This document shows, piece after piece, positions 37,710 to 45,261 of a DNA stretch of 64,000 nt. The stretch spans positions 2,480,001-2,544,000 of the forward strand of contig NZ_CP132932.1 in assembly GCF_040358985.1 (NCBI RefSeq), read 5' to 3'. The translations under genes and the position numbers were made by a program. Each line of letters opens with the position of its first letter. Position 1 is the first letter of the stretch. Below the pieces are notes generated by a model. That model did not search any database, was not told the origin of the DNA, and saw only the letters and a list, made by a program, of their open reading frames with translations. This DNA comes from Tunturibacter empetritectus (lineage in GTDB: Bacteria > Acidobacteriota > Terriglobia > Terriglobales > Acidobacteriaceae).

Positions 37710-39385
37710 TGCCTATCAGCGAATCCATTCTGAAGTTTGATGTGGAGGCACAGTTTGAAGAAGACTCAACGTTTTCTCTCTCCAATTTTCTTGCGAATGA
37801 GCATGCCCGCGATCTGCTTCGCTTTGCCACAGCCGGTTCGGTCGATGATGGGAAGTCGACACTTATCGGTCGATTACTCTATGACACGCAAAGTGTCTAC
37901 GAAGATCAGGTCCGTTCGATTGCAGGCAAGGGCACTACGGGCGCGGATGGTGTCGATCTTGCTCTTCTAACAGACGGGCTCCGTGCCGAGCGCGAGCAGG
38001 GGATAACCATCGATGTCGCCTATCGTTATTTTTCCACTGCCAACCGCAAATTCATCATCGCTGACACACCAGGTCACGAGCAGTACACGCGCAATATGGC
38101 CACCGGCGCTTCAACTGCTTCGCTTGCCATCGTTCTTGTCGATGCGCGAAAGAGTGTGCTCATTCAGTCTCGACGTCACGCCTACATCGCCGCGCTTCTG
38201 GGTGTTCGGCACATCGTCGTGGCAGTCAACAAGATGGATCTTGTGAGCTACGAGAGGCAAGTGTTCGACGCAATTCGCGCGGACTTCACTGTTTTTTTTG
38301 ACGAACTTGGCGATATCCGTCCGCCGCACCTCTACTTTGTTCCAGTCAGCGCGCTGACCGGCGATAATGTCGTTCGCCCAACCGTCGCCATGCCTTGGTA
38401 CGAAGGACCTTCGCTGTTCAAACTGCTTGAATCAGTCCCAGCAGTAGAGGCGGGAGTTTCGCATCCTTTTCGTTTCGTGGTCCAGCGTGTCCTTCGCCCT
38501 CACCAGGACTTTCGTGGATTTTCCGGACAGATTGCGGCAGGCACAATCAGCCCTGGGGACACCGTCATGGTGCTGCCCTCCCGCCGAATCACCTGCGTGC
38601 GCAGCATCGTTACTTTCGACGGCGATCTTGAACAGGCACAAACTCCTCAATCTATAACTCTTACTCTTACTGACGAACTGGACATTAGTAGAGGAGACTT
38701 GATCGTCGCTCCTGAATCTCCGGCGGTTACGACACAGAACTTCACAGCTTCCCTTGTCTGGATGGACGAGAAGCCTCTTGACCTCGCACGGCGCTACTTA
38801 CTGAAGCACACCAGCAGGATCGTTCAGGTTCAGATCGCGGATATTCGACACCGCCTTGACGTAGAGACCCTGGGACGGAACGCCGCCGAAACGCTGAGAT
38901 TCAACGATATCGGCCTGGTAGAGATTGAATCTGTTCTGCCGCTCTTTGTTGACAACTACTCCACCAACCGCACTACAGGAAGCTTCGTTTTAATTGATCC
39001 TCTAACTAATTTGACTGTCGCTGCAGGGATGATCCGTTTTGTCGGCGCTGAAACGATCACCAAAAAGACAAACGTAGTGACAGAGGCTGACCGACGCGAG
39101 CGTTGGGGCCATTCTGGAGCGCACATTCATCTCTTCGGTCCAGCTGACTTCGCCGACACGGCGGAAAGGGTCCTCTTTCTTCGGGGTGCGTTCATCGTTC
39201 GCCCCGAGTTTCCCTCTGAGGAATCCATCGCCGCGCTTACCACTGCAGGAGCCCTCGTCTTGACTCACGATACGTCTGAGGAAACGGCAGTTCGTTTTGG
39301 TGCAAGGCAGACCGCTCTGTCCGGCGTTGATGATCTCCTTCGTTTCCTCAAGGCTCAAGCCATCATTACTGGAGGAAACCGATAA
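37709..39385 (+). CDS. cysN: Sulfate adenylyltransferase subunit 1 with vestigial C-terminal kinase-like domain
   Basis: The 558-residue GTPase has a P-loop GSVDDGKS (43-50), DTPGHEQYTRNMATGAS, NKMDLV and the EF-Tu-like beta-barrel domains. It activates sulfate with CysD, driven by GTP hydrolysis. The part after about residue 440 is longer than a simple CysN and shorter than a CysNC fusion. HIHLFGPADFADTAERVLFL at about 470-490 aligns by eye with the start of an adenylylsulfate kinase, but the GxxxxGKST loop is lost, so it cannot phosphorylate APS. The gene overlaps cysD and cysH by one base at each end (TAATG). A vestigial kinase fits with the APS-type reductase encoded next. Confidence 0.9.
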   Translation: MPISESILKFDVEAQFEEDSTFSLSNFLANEHARDLLRFATAGSVDDGKSTLIGRLLYDTQSVYEDQVRSIAGKGTTGADGVDLALLTDGLRAEREQGITIDVAYRYFSTANRKFIIADTPGHEQYTRNMATGASTASLAIVLVDARKSVLIQSRRHAYIAALLGVRHIVVAVNKMDLVSYERQVFDAIRADFTVFFDELGDIRPPHLYFVPVSALTGDNVVRPTVAMPWYEGPSLFKLLESVPAVEAGVSHPFRFVVQRVLRPHQDFRGFSGQIAAGTISPGDTVMVLPSRRITCVRSIVTFDGDLEQAQTPQSITLTLTDELDISRGDLIVAPESPAVTTQNFTASLVWMDEKPLDLARRYLLKHTSRIVQVQIADIRHRLDVETLGRNAAETLRFNDIGLVEIESVLPLFVDNYSTNRTTGSFVLIDPLTNLTVAAGMIRFVGAETITKKTNVVTEADRRERWGHSGAHIHLFGPADFADTAERVLFLRGAFIVRPEFPSEESIAALTTAGALVLTHDTSEETAVRFGARQTALSGVDDLLRFLKAQAIITGGNR

Positions 39386-40089
39386 TGACTACGCTCCAGT
39401 CGCCCATGCTTGATGCGAAACTCGCGCACGTTCGCGAACTTCTCGTTCGAGAGTTGCCAGAAACACCTATTGAAGGTGATGCCTGCCTCACCTGCAGCTT
39501 CCAAGCCGAGGATGTTCTCCTCCTCTATCTCGCTCGAGAACTGTGGTCGGCTATACCAGTTCTCTTTCTGGACACGGGCTATCACTTTCCGGAGACATAC
39601 GCCTACCGCGACCGGATTGCAGCCGACTGGAAACTGAACCTTACGAATCTTCTTCCAGCCCGAACAGTGACGGAACAGGAGCTTGAGCATGGACTGCTCC
39701 ACCAGACCGCACCAGACCGCTGTTGTGCCTTACGCAAAGTCGAGCCGCTTTTCTCTGCGGTCGGCAGCTACAGAATCTGGCTTACCGGTCTCCGTCGGGA
39801 ACAGGCACGTAGCCGCACTTCACTTGAAGAGATTGCGGACTTCACACTGCCGAGCGGCATCATTGTTCGCAAGCTCAGCCCCTTCGCCGACTGGACGGCG
39901 CGGGACATCTGGCAGGCATGTGTTTCCTACGATATTCCGCTCCTGCCCCTCTACGATGTCGGCTATACCAGCATCGGCTGTAAGCCTTGCACCTCAATTC
40001 CTACAGATCCCAATGACCCACGCTCTGGTCGGTGGGCTGGCCGCAAGGTCGAGTGCGGCATTCACATTCAGGCCGCTCCAAACCGGTGA
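39385..40089 (+). CDS. cysH: Adenylyl-sulfate (APS) reductase, assimilatory
   Basis: The 234-residue protein is a CysH-family thioredoxin-dependent reductase. It has the two cysteine pairs that bind a [4Fe-4S] cluster (C113-C114 in DRCCALRK and C199/C202 in GCKPCTS) and the catalytic C224 in KVECGIH near the C-terminus. FeS-containing members use APS directly rather than PAPS, so no APS kinase is needed, matching the lack of cysC in the operon. It reduces APS to sulfite and AMP. Start ATG 39385 shares a base with the cysN stop. A ferredoxin- or NADPH-dependent sulfite reductase is not in the window. Confidence 0.93.
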   Translation: MTTLQSPMLDAKLAHVRELLVRELPETPIEGDACLTCSFQAEDVLLLYLARELWSAIPVLFLDTGYHFPETYAYRDRIAADWKLNLTNLLPARTVTEQELEHGLLHQTAPDRCCALRKVEPLFSAVGSYRIWLTGLRREQARSRTSLEEIADFTLPSGIIVRKLSPFADWTARDIWQACVSYDIPLLPLYDVGYTSIGCKPCTSIPTDPNDPRSGRWAGRKVECGIHIQAAPNR

Positions 40090-40122
40090 TCGGCGTCAAT
40101 ACGATCGCCGAAAGGAAGACTC

Positions 40123-40887
40123 ATGGAATACGCTATCGGGTTTACTATCGCCGTGTTCATCGCTCTAACCGGCGTCGGCGCCGGCACGATCACAACACCG
40201 CTGCTCATCTTGTTTCTTGGAGTTCCTGCGCCAATGGCTGTGGCCACCGGACTCATGTTCTCCGCCGTTGTCAAACTTGTTCTGGTGCCATCGCAGATCG
40301 CTCGCAGGCAGATTTCATGGCGTGTCCTCGGTCTTATGCTCGTCGGCGGGTTGCCTGGGGTGCTCATTGGCTCTCTCGCGCTACGTCATCTTGACGTCCA
40401 CGGCCCGCAACTTCTGCTTAACGGCCTTCTGGGCGGCATATTGGTTCTAACGGCACTCTGGCAGATTTTTTTCTCCTTTCGTCCAGCGCGAACCGAAGTA
40501 CTACCGAAGGATCGTAGTCGTCTGCTCCCTTTTCTAATGCTGCCCCTCGGGGTTGAGGTGGGATTCTCTTCTGCCGGAGCTGGAGCGTTGGGTACTGCGG
40601 CGCTGCTCAGCTTGACCTCTCTCGCACCGGCGCAGGTAGTTGGAACCGATATTGTCTTTGGCTTTCTTCTCTCGCTGATCGGTAGTGGAGCCCATGGCTT
40701 CTTTCATGGGACCGACTCAAGTCTTCTTCGGCACTTGATCCTCGGAGGACTTGCGGGCGTTGCTCTAGGAACAGCTACCGTGCGCTGGATACCCAAGAGA
40801 CCTCTACGATTCGCTCTTTGGGTCTGGCTTCTGATCATCGGGTCACAGTTCGTCTACACTAACGCTTTCGCCGCATCGCATCACTAA
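40123..40887 (+). CDS. Sulfite exporter TauE/SafE family permease (first copy)
   Basis: The 254-residue membrane protein has about eight hydrophobic segments and the family pattern GVGAGTITTPLLILFLGVPA, LVGGLPGVLIGSLALRHLD and GAGALGTAALLSL. It is preceded by AAGGAAG and begins 33 bp after cysH, so it is the last gene of the cys operon. TauE/SafE proteins export sulfite, sulfoacetate or related anions, and some carry sulfate inward. Here it may take up sulfate or release excess sulfite made by CysH; direction is not evident. A second member of the family lies at 41829-42608. Confidence 0.85.
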   Translation: MEYAIGFTIAVFIALTGVGAGTITTPLLILFLGVPAPMAVATGLMFSAVVKLVLVPSQIARRQISWRVLGLMLVGGLPGVLIGSLALRHLDVHGPQLLLNGLLGGILVLTALWQIFFSFRPARTEVLPKDRSRLLPFLMLPLGVEVGFSSAGAGALGTAALLSLTSLAPAQVVGTDIVFGFLLSLIGSGAHGFFHGTDSSLLRHLILGGLAGVALGTATVRWIPKRPLRFALWVWLLIIGSQFVYTNAFAASHH

Positions 40888-40986
40888 AGCTCGCACTGGC
40901 CGCATTTTTGATTGGTTTAGTCTCGGTCCGCGCAATGCGATTTGTAGATGCCAGTTCGCTGGCATACCGGATGCTACCATCCGGCT

Positions 40987-41754
40987 ATGCCTATGGATGA
41001 GACGGTGTTGGTGCAGGCTCGAGGGCTGACAAAGGAGTTCGTAAAAGGACGCCGAGTGGTGGACGACGTTTCGTTCTCCATTCGGACGGGAGAGACGTTA
41101 GGATTGGTCGGCGAATCCGGATCAGGAAAAAGCACTGTTGCACGCCTTTTGCTGAGATTGGAAGAACCTTCTCTTGGCCAAGTTAGATACAAAGAGCTGG
41201 ACCTCCTATCCATGACTTCCCAGGAGATGCGAGGCATACGACGACAGATGCAGATCGTATTTCAAGACCCCTACGCGGCGTTGAATCCGCGGATGCGAGT
41301 GAAGCAGATTCTGACCGAGCCATTTGAAATTAACCGTGAGAAACCACCTGCGGGGCTGGCCTCGCGGCTGAGCGAGATGTTGCGGACGGTTGGCTTGGAT
41401 GAGTCGGCGCTGGAGCGGTTTCCTCATGAGTTCAGCGGTGGGCAACGACAGAGAATTAATATTGCTCGCGCGTTGGCACTTAGGCCCGAGTTTGTGGTGT
41501 TGGATGAGCCAGTGAGCGCGCTCGATGTGAGCGTGGGCGCGCAGGTTGTGAATTTGCTTCAGAAGCTACAGAAAGAATTTGGCCTAACGTATCTATTTAT
41601 CTCGCATTCTATTCCGCTGGTGCGGTACTTGTGCGACAGAGTGGCGGTGATGCAAAGCGGGCGGTTGGTCGAGTTAGGGGAGTGCGAACAGGTTTGTGAT
41701 GCGCCACGAGAAGAATATACGCGCCGCTTGATTGCGGCGACTCCGGAGATGTGA
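40987..41754 (+). CDS. Oligopeptide/dipeptide-type ABC transporter ATP-binding protein
   Basis: The 255-residue protein has Walker A GESGSGKS (42-49), a Q-loop in QIVFQDPYAALNPRM, the signature FSGGQRQRINIARALALRPE, Walker B FVVLDEP and a D-loop SALDVSVGAQVV, then the H-loop in LFISHSIPL. It groups with OppF/DppF-type subunits, which end ...CDAPREEYTRRLI as here. No permease or substrate-binding gene is adjacent, and no partner ATPase (OppD type) is seen. It must either serve a transporter encoded elsewhere or be an orphan. Start 40987 (MPMDETV) is chosen because the upstream 13 codons add no conserved sequence. Confidence 0.85.
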   Translation: MPMDETVLVQARGLTKEFVKGRRVVDDVSFSIRTGETLGLVGESGSGKSTVARLLLRLEEPSLGQVRYKELDLLSMTSQEMRGIRRQMQIVFQDPYAALNPRMRVKQILTEPFEINREKPPAGLASRLSEMLRTVGLDESALERFPHEFSGGQRQRINIARALALRPEFVVLDEPVSALDVSVGAQVVNLLQKLQKEFGLTYLFISHSIPLVRYLCDRVAVMQSGRLVELGECEQVCDAPREEYTRRLIAATPEM

Positions 41755-41828
41755 GCAGCGTGTGAACTGCAAGAGGGTCGAGGCTCAGAATTAGCAGGCC
41801 AGCTGCGACTCGATACAATGGAAGATGG

Positions 41829-42608
41829 ATGATCTCGAATTTCAGTTCGCATTGGCATTACGTTTGGCTGGTCACAGCATCTCTTGTCGCTGGCGTTATG
41901 AATGCGATGGCTGGTGGAGGGTCGTTCGTATCCTTTCCGGCTATGCTATCCATTGGGGTGGCTCCCATCCAGGCAAATGCGACAAACACCGTCGCGCTAT
42001 GGCCGGGACAACTGACATCAGTTGCCGCGTTACGTGGAGACCTAACACGGGAACTCTTGCCGGTTGTCTGTGCGGCTTCAGTTTTTGGCGGAGTAAGCGG
42101 GGCTGTTGTATTGCTGAATACCCGGCAGGTCACGTTTCTGCATATGGTGCCCTGGCTGCTGCTGGTTGCTTCCCTGCTGTTTGGAATCAGTGGTCCGGTA
42201 TCGCAGCGGCTGCGGAAGCGGTCGTCTGATCCTCATATCAAGAGATCCCCAGCGGTGAAGCCGCTGTTTTTTGTGTTGCTGCCGGTATGTTTTTACATTG
42301 GGTACTTTGGCGCCGGCGCCGGCTTCTTGATTATGAGCGCGCTGGCTTTATTTGGTGTCGAAGAGATGAATGCGCTGAATTCACTGAAGGTGCTTGCGGC
42401 GTGTTTGTCCAACTTCTGCGCTGTGGTTACGTTTGTAGTGAGTGGCGCAGTCATCTGGCGTTACTGCCTGATCTCAATGATATTTGCCGGCGTTGGTGGA
42501 TATGTTGGAGCACAGTATGCTCGGCGAATGAATGCAATTGTGCTGCGAACGATCGTTGTGATTACAGGATGCGTGATGGCGGCTTATTTTTTCTGGAGAA
42601 ATGGCTAA
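41829..42608 (+). CDS. Sulfite exporter TauE/SafE family permease (second copy)
   Basis: The 259-residue membrane protein has the TauE/SafE pattern: LVAGVMNAMAGGGSFVSFPA, SIGVAPIQANATNTVALWPG, GVSGAVVLLNT and the second-half repeat YIGYFGAGAGFLIMSALALF. About eight transmembrane segments are visible. It is only distantly like the copy at 40123-40887 and is separated from it by the ABC ATPase gene, so the two are probably paralogues of different age. Substrate is unknown; the family handles sulfite and related organic or inorganic anions. A frame beginning four bases earlier (41825) is a different reading phase and is not used. Confidence 0.83.
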   Translation: MISNFSSHWHYVWLVTASLVAGVMNAMAGGGSFVSFPAMLSIGVAPIQANATNTVALWPGQLTSVAALRGDLTRELLPVVCAASVFGGVSGAVVLLNTRQVTFLHMVPWLLLVASLLFGISGPVSQRLRKRSSDPHIKRSPAVKPLFFVLLPVCFYIGYFGAGAGFLIMSALALFGVEEMNALNSLKVLAACLSNFCAVVTFVVSGAVIWRYCLISMIFAGVGGYVGAQYARRMNAIVLRTIVVITGCVMAAYFFWRNG

Positions 42609-42674
42609 CCACGGTATCAGAGTGAGTGATCTTGAAGATGTCATTCGGTGACAGCGGCATGAGGAGAACGGGCG

Positions 42675-43112
42675 ATGAGTCATGAAGGAATTCGTATTGT
42701 TAATGCAGAGCAGGCGCGCCGGGAAGATACGGAGCACGAGCAGATGCCCGCGAGTTCGGTGACTCCGGTAAAGGTGCGAGTGAAGAAGACCGAGGGAACT
42801 GGCGTTGAGATCGAGTGGCAGGATGGGCACCGAAGCGTGTGGAGCTTTGCGTGGTTGCGGAATGCGTGTCCGTGCGCCACTTGCCATGAAGACCGGGAGA
42901 CGACAGGCAGGTTACCGGGGGAAGCGAAAGCCAAAGGTCAGACTTTGCTGAAGATGTATGAGGCTCCAGTGAAACCGCTGGAGGTGACACCGGTTGGCAA
43001 ATATGCGCTGAAGTTCAAGTGGAATGACGGACACGAAAGTGGAATCTACTCCTGGGAATATCTGCGACGGGTGTGCCATTGTGAAAGCTGTTTGGCAAAG
43101 CGAGGACTATAG
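42675..43112 (+). CDS. DUF971 domain-containing protein
   Basis: The 145-residue protein has two copies of the DUF971/GBBH-like N-terminal pattern: VEIEWQDGHRSVWSFAWLRN with CPCATCHEDRE, then ALKFKWNDGHESGIYSWEYL with CHCESC at the end. Cysteines fall as CxCxxC in both places, which suggests metal or iron-sulfur binding in addition to the known fold. Proteins with this domain occur near iron-sulfur-assembly and carnitine-hydroxylase-like genes; the role is not established. It lies 6 bp before the DUF3050 gene and about 66 bp after the TauE gene, so the three probably form one transcript. Confidence 0.75.
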   Translation: MSHEGIRIVNAEQARREDTEHEQMPASSVTPVKVRVKKTEGTGVEIEWQDGHRSVWSFAWLRNACPCATCHEDRETTGRLPGEAKAKGQTLLKMYEAPVKPLEVTPVGKYALKFKWNDGHESGIYSWEYLRRVCHCESCLAKRGL

Positions 43113-43118
43113 GGGCCA

Positions 43119-43922
43119 ATGATTTTGAAACAGACAGAGCAGTTACAGATACTAACTGAGCGGTTAAGACCCTTGTATTACCGTTTGACGAGCCACAGGT
43201 TGTATACATCGTTCGAGACCATAGAAGACCTTCATGTCTTTATGGAGCTGCACGTCTTTGCTGTTTGGGACTTCATGTCGCTGCTGAAGACTCTACAACG
43301 TGGACTTACCTGCGTAGAGGTTCCGTGGGTTCCGAGCAAATATGCCGCGAGCCGCCGACTGATAAACGAGATCGTGCTTGGCGAAGAAAGCGACGTGTAC
43401 GGGACGGAGACCGTGAGTCACTTCGAACTATATTTGCGGGCGATGAGGGAGTGTGGGGCATCGACAGCAGCAATTGAAGCGCTAATAGCCAGCTTGCACG
43501 ATGGCTCCCCCTGGAAACCGGCACTGGCGTTGAGCGGCGCTCCCGAAGCCGCGCAACGGTTTGTGCGAAACACCTTTTTGATCATTGACGATGGCAAGCT
43601 GCATGCCATAGCGGCGGCGTTTACGTTCGGCCGTGAAGACCTGATCCCTGATATGTTTCGCGGTTTCATTCGCGACCAGAATGGACAGCTACGTGGAAAG
43701 CTTGAACTGATGCGCTGGTATATGGAGCGGCATATCGAGGTGGATGGCGAAGAACATGGGCCGATGGCGCTGCGAATGATTGCTGAACTCTGCGGGAATG
43801 ACAACGTGAAGTGGGGTGAGGCCGGAGAAGCCGCAGAGATCGCCCTCCGAGCAAGGCTCGCCTTATGGGATGGAATTGAGGAAAGATTGAAGACTGTGCG
43901 AACGATGTCGTTGATTCCGTAG
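43119..43922 (+). CDS. DUF3050 domain-containing protein
   Basis: The 267-residue protein matches DUF3050: an N-terminal LRPLYYRLTSHRLYTSFETI segment, LHVFMELHVFAVWDFMSLLK with two conserved histidines, RRLINEIVLGEESDVYG, and a late LKLMRWYMERHIEVDGEEHG-type block (LELMRWYMERHIEVDGEEHG). The all-helical pattern with paired histidines resembles haem-oxygenase-like diiron folds, so a metal-dependent oxidase or hydroxylase is possible. No experimental function is known to me. It begins 6 bp after DUF971 and is the last gene on the plus strand here; the next gene is convergent. Confidence 0.78.
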   Translation: MILKQTEQLQILTERLRPLYYRLTSHRLYTSFETIEDLHVFMELHVFAVWDFMSLLKTLQRGLTCVEVPWVPSKYAASRRLINEIVLGEESDVYGTETVSHFELYLRAMRECGASTAAIEALIASLHDGSPWKPALALSGAPEAAQRFVRNTFLIIDDGKLHAIAAAFTFGREDLIPDMFRGFIRDQNGQLRGKLELMRWYMERHIEVDGEEHGPMALRMIAELCGNDNVKWGEAGEAAEIALRARLALWDGIEERLKTVRTMSLIP

Positions 43923-43932
43923 CTGTCGAGAC

Positions 43933-44508
43933 TCAGCCGAATTTATCTGCAGACGCTCTTTGGTCGTCTAACTGCAGCATGGTAAGCGCCTCTTCAACTG
44001 TCTGCGCGACGAGAAGGAGTTGGCGGTTCTTCGGCTTGAGCATCCCCTCGGTTACGCAGTGATCAAGAAAGGTGAGGAGTCTGTCGTAGAAGCCGTGCGT
44101 ATTGAGCAAGAGAATAGGTTTTGCATGGAGCTTGAGGGTGTGCCAGGCGAGGACTTCGAAGAGTTCCTCAAAGGTACCAAAACCTCCTGGTAGCGCGATG
44201 AACGCGTCGGCTTTTTCTCCAATCAGCGCCTTACGGGTGTGCATGGTGCTTGTGATGTGAAGTTCAGTGATACCGCGGTGGGCTACTTCGAGATCGACGA
44301 GCACCTCTGGAATAACACCTATGACTTTGCCTTCGGCGGATAGGGCAGCCCCAGCAACGGCTTCCATCAAGCCGACGTTTGCACCTCCATAGATTACGCC
44401 AATATTGCGGGCAGCAAGCGCACGCCCGAGGTCCTCGGCCGCTGCTCGGTATGCAGAATGGAAGCCATTGGCGGAAGCACAGAAGACAGCGACGTTGCGA
44501 ATCATACT
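43933..44508 (-). CDS. LOG family protein (TIGR00730, Rossmann-fold nucleotide phosphoribohydrolase)
   Basis: The 191-residue protein has the LOG family pattern: MIRNVAVFCASANGFHSAYR, then VIYGGANVGLMEAVAGAALS, the motif PGGFGTFEELFEVLAWHTLK holding the catalytic E, and KPILLLNTHGFYDRLL. These enzymes cleave AMP or cytokinin riboside monophosphates to free base and ribose phosphate. Start at 44508 is chosen since the conserved region begins there; a TTG-started frame 17 codons longer exists but adds no conserved sequence. It converges with DUF3050, with stops ten bases apart. Confidence 0.85.
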   Translation of the reverse strand, partial: SMIRNVAVFCASANGFHSAYRAAAEDLGRALAARNIGVIYGGANVGLMEAVAGAALSAEGKVIGVIPEVLVDLEVAHRGITELHITSTMHTRKALIGEKADAFIALPGGFGTFEELFEVLAWHTLKLHAKPILLLNTHGFYDRLLTFLDHCVTEGMLKPKNRQLLLVAQTVEEALTMLQLDDQRASADKFG

Positions 44509-44643
44509 GCTGAGGATATCAAGCGCTTCACGTCGATGGTCCGAATGTTGATCAATCAAGTGAAGGGGTAGAAAACTGCAGGCCGACCGAATTTGATAGT
44601 AGCGGTCGGCCTTGGAGACATTCAGTTGATATCGTCCCCCGTT

Positions 44644-44988
44644 CTAACGAATTGCGATCGTGGCACCGTTATGATCTTTAATAACCTCTTCGATGAGCGA
44701 TCCTACAGCGTGGTTTGGTGTGGCGCTATTGGCGACGATACGTGTTCCCACTGGAACCTCGAGGTTAATCAATTTGCCGGGCTCGAGCGTCATCGGTTTA
44801 TCCCCTACCAGGACCTGCAGAGAAGTGCCGGTATCATTGCGAAGATTCAGTTTAACCGCACTGGTCTTTGTTTTGCCGAACATGGCATGAACGGGAGATG
44901 AGATGCTTGTGGGAGCCGCATATATGGCCGGAACTGCGACAAGAGAGGTAGCGACGACTGCGACGGTCAAGAGATTGTGACGTTTCAT
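44644..44988 (-). CDS. Small exported protein of unknown function
   Basis: The 114-residue protein begins MKRHNLLTVAVVATSLVAVP with cleavage expected near IYAA. The mature part (KLNLRNDTGTSLQVLVGDKP, then TLEPGKLINLEVPVGTRIVA) reads as a small all-beta domain. Start ATG 44988 follows GGAG with good spacing; a four-codon longer frame is not needed. I do not recognise the family. It is monocistronic on the minus strand with about 270 bp of free sequence before the divergent helicase gene. Confidence 0.6.
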   Translation of the reverse strand: MKRHNLLTVAVVATSLVAVPAIYAAPTSISSPVHAMFGKTKTSAVKLNLRNDTGTSLQVLVGDKPMTLEPGKLINLEVPVGTRIVANSATPNHAVGSLIEEVIKDHNGATIAIR

Positions 44989-45261
44989 ACTACGCTCCAT
45001 ACTTCAAGATTTCGACTGAAGTTCTCTGCCATGGATCAGGGAGCCCGTCGTGAATTGAGTTACGCAAGTTAGACGATGCCAGTTCCCTAAAAAATCAATT
45101 TCGTTTTCGAATTAACCATCCAGTCTTAATTTGATTCCCCAATGTCCATCAGTGGACAAGCTGTTCGCTAATGAACAACGGACTGAACATCGACAGCTTT
45201 CTGGCGGGTTGCAAAATGAGTTAGAGCCGAGAGCTTAAAATAGGTATTGGAGTGTGTGCTG

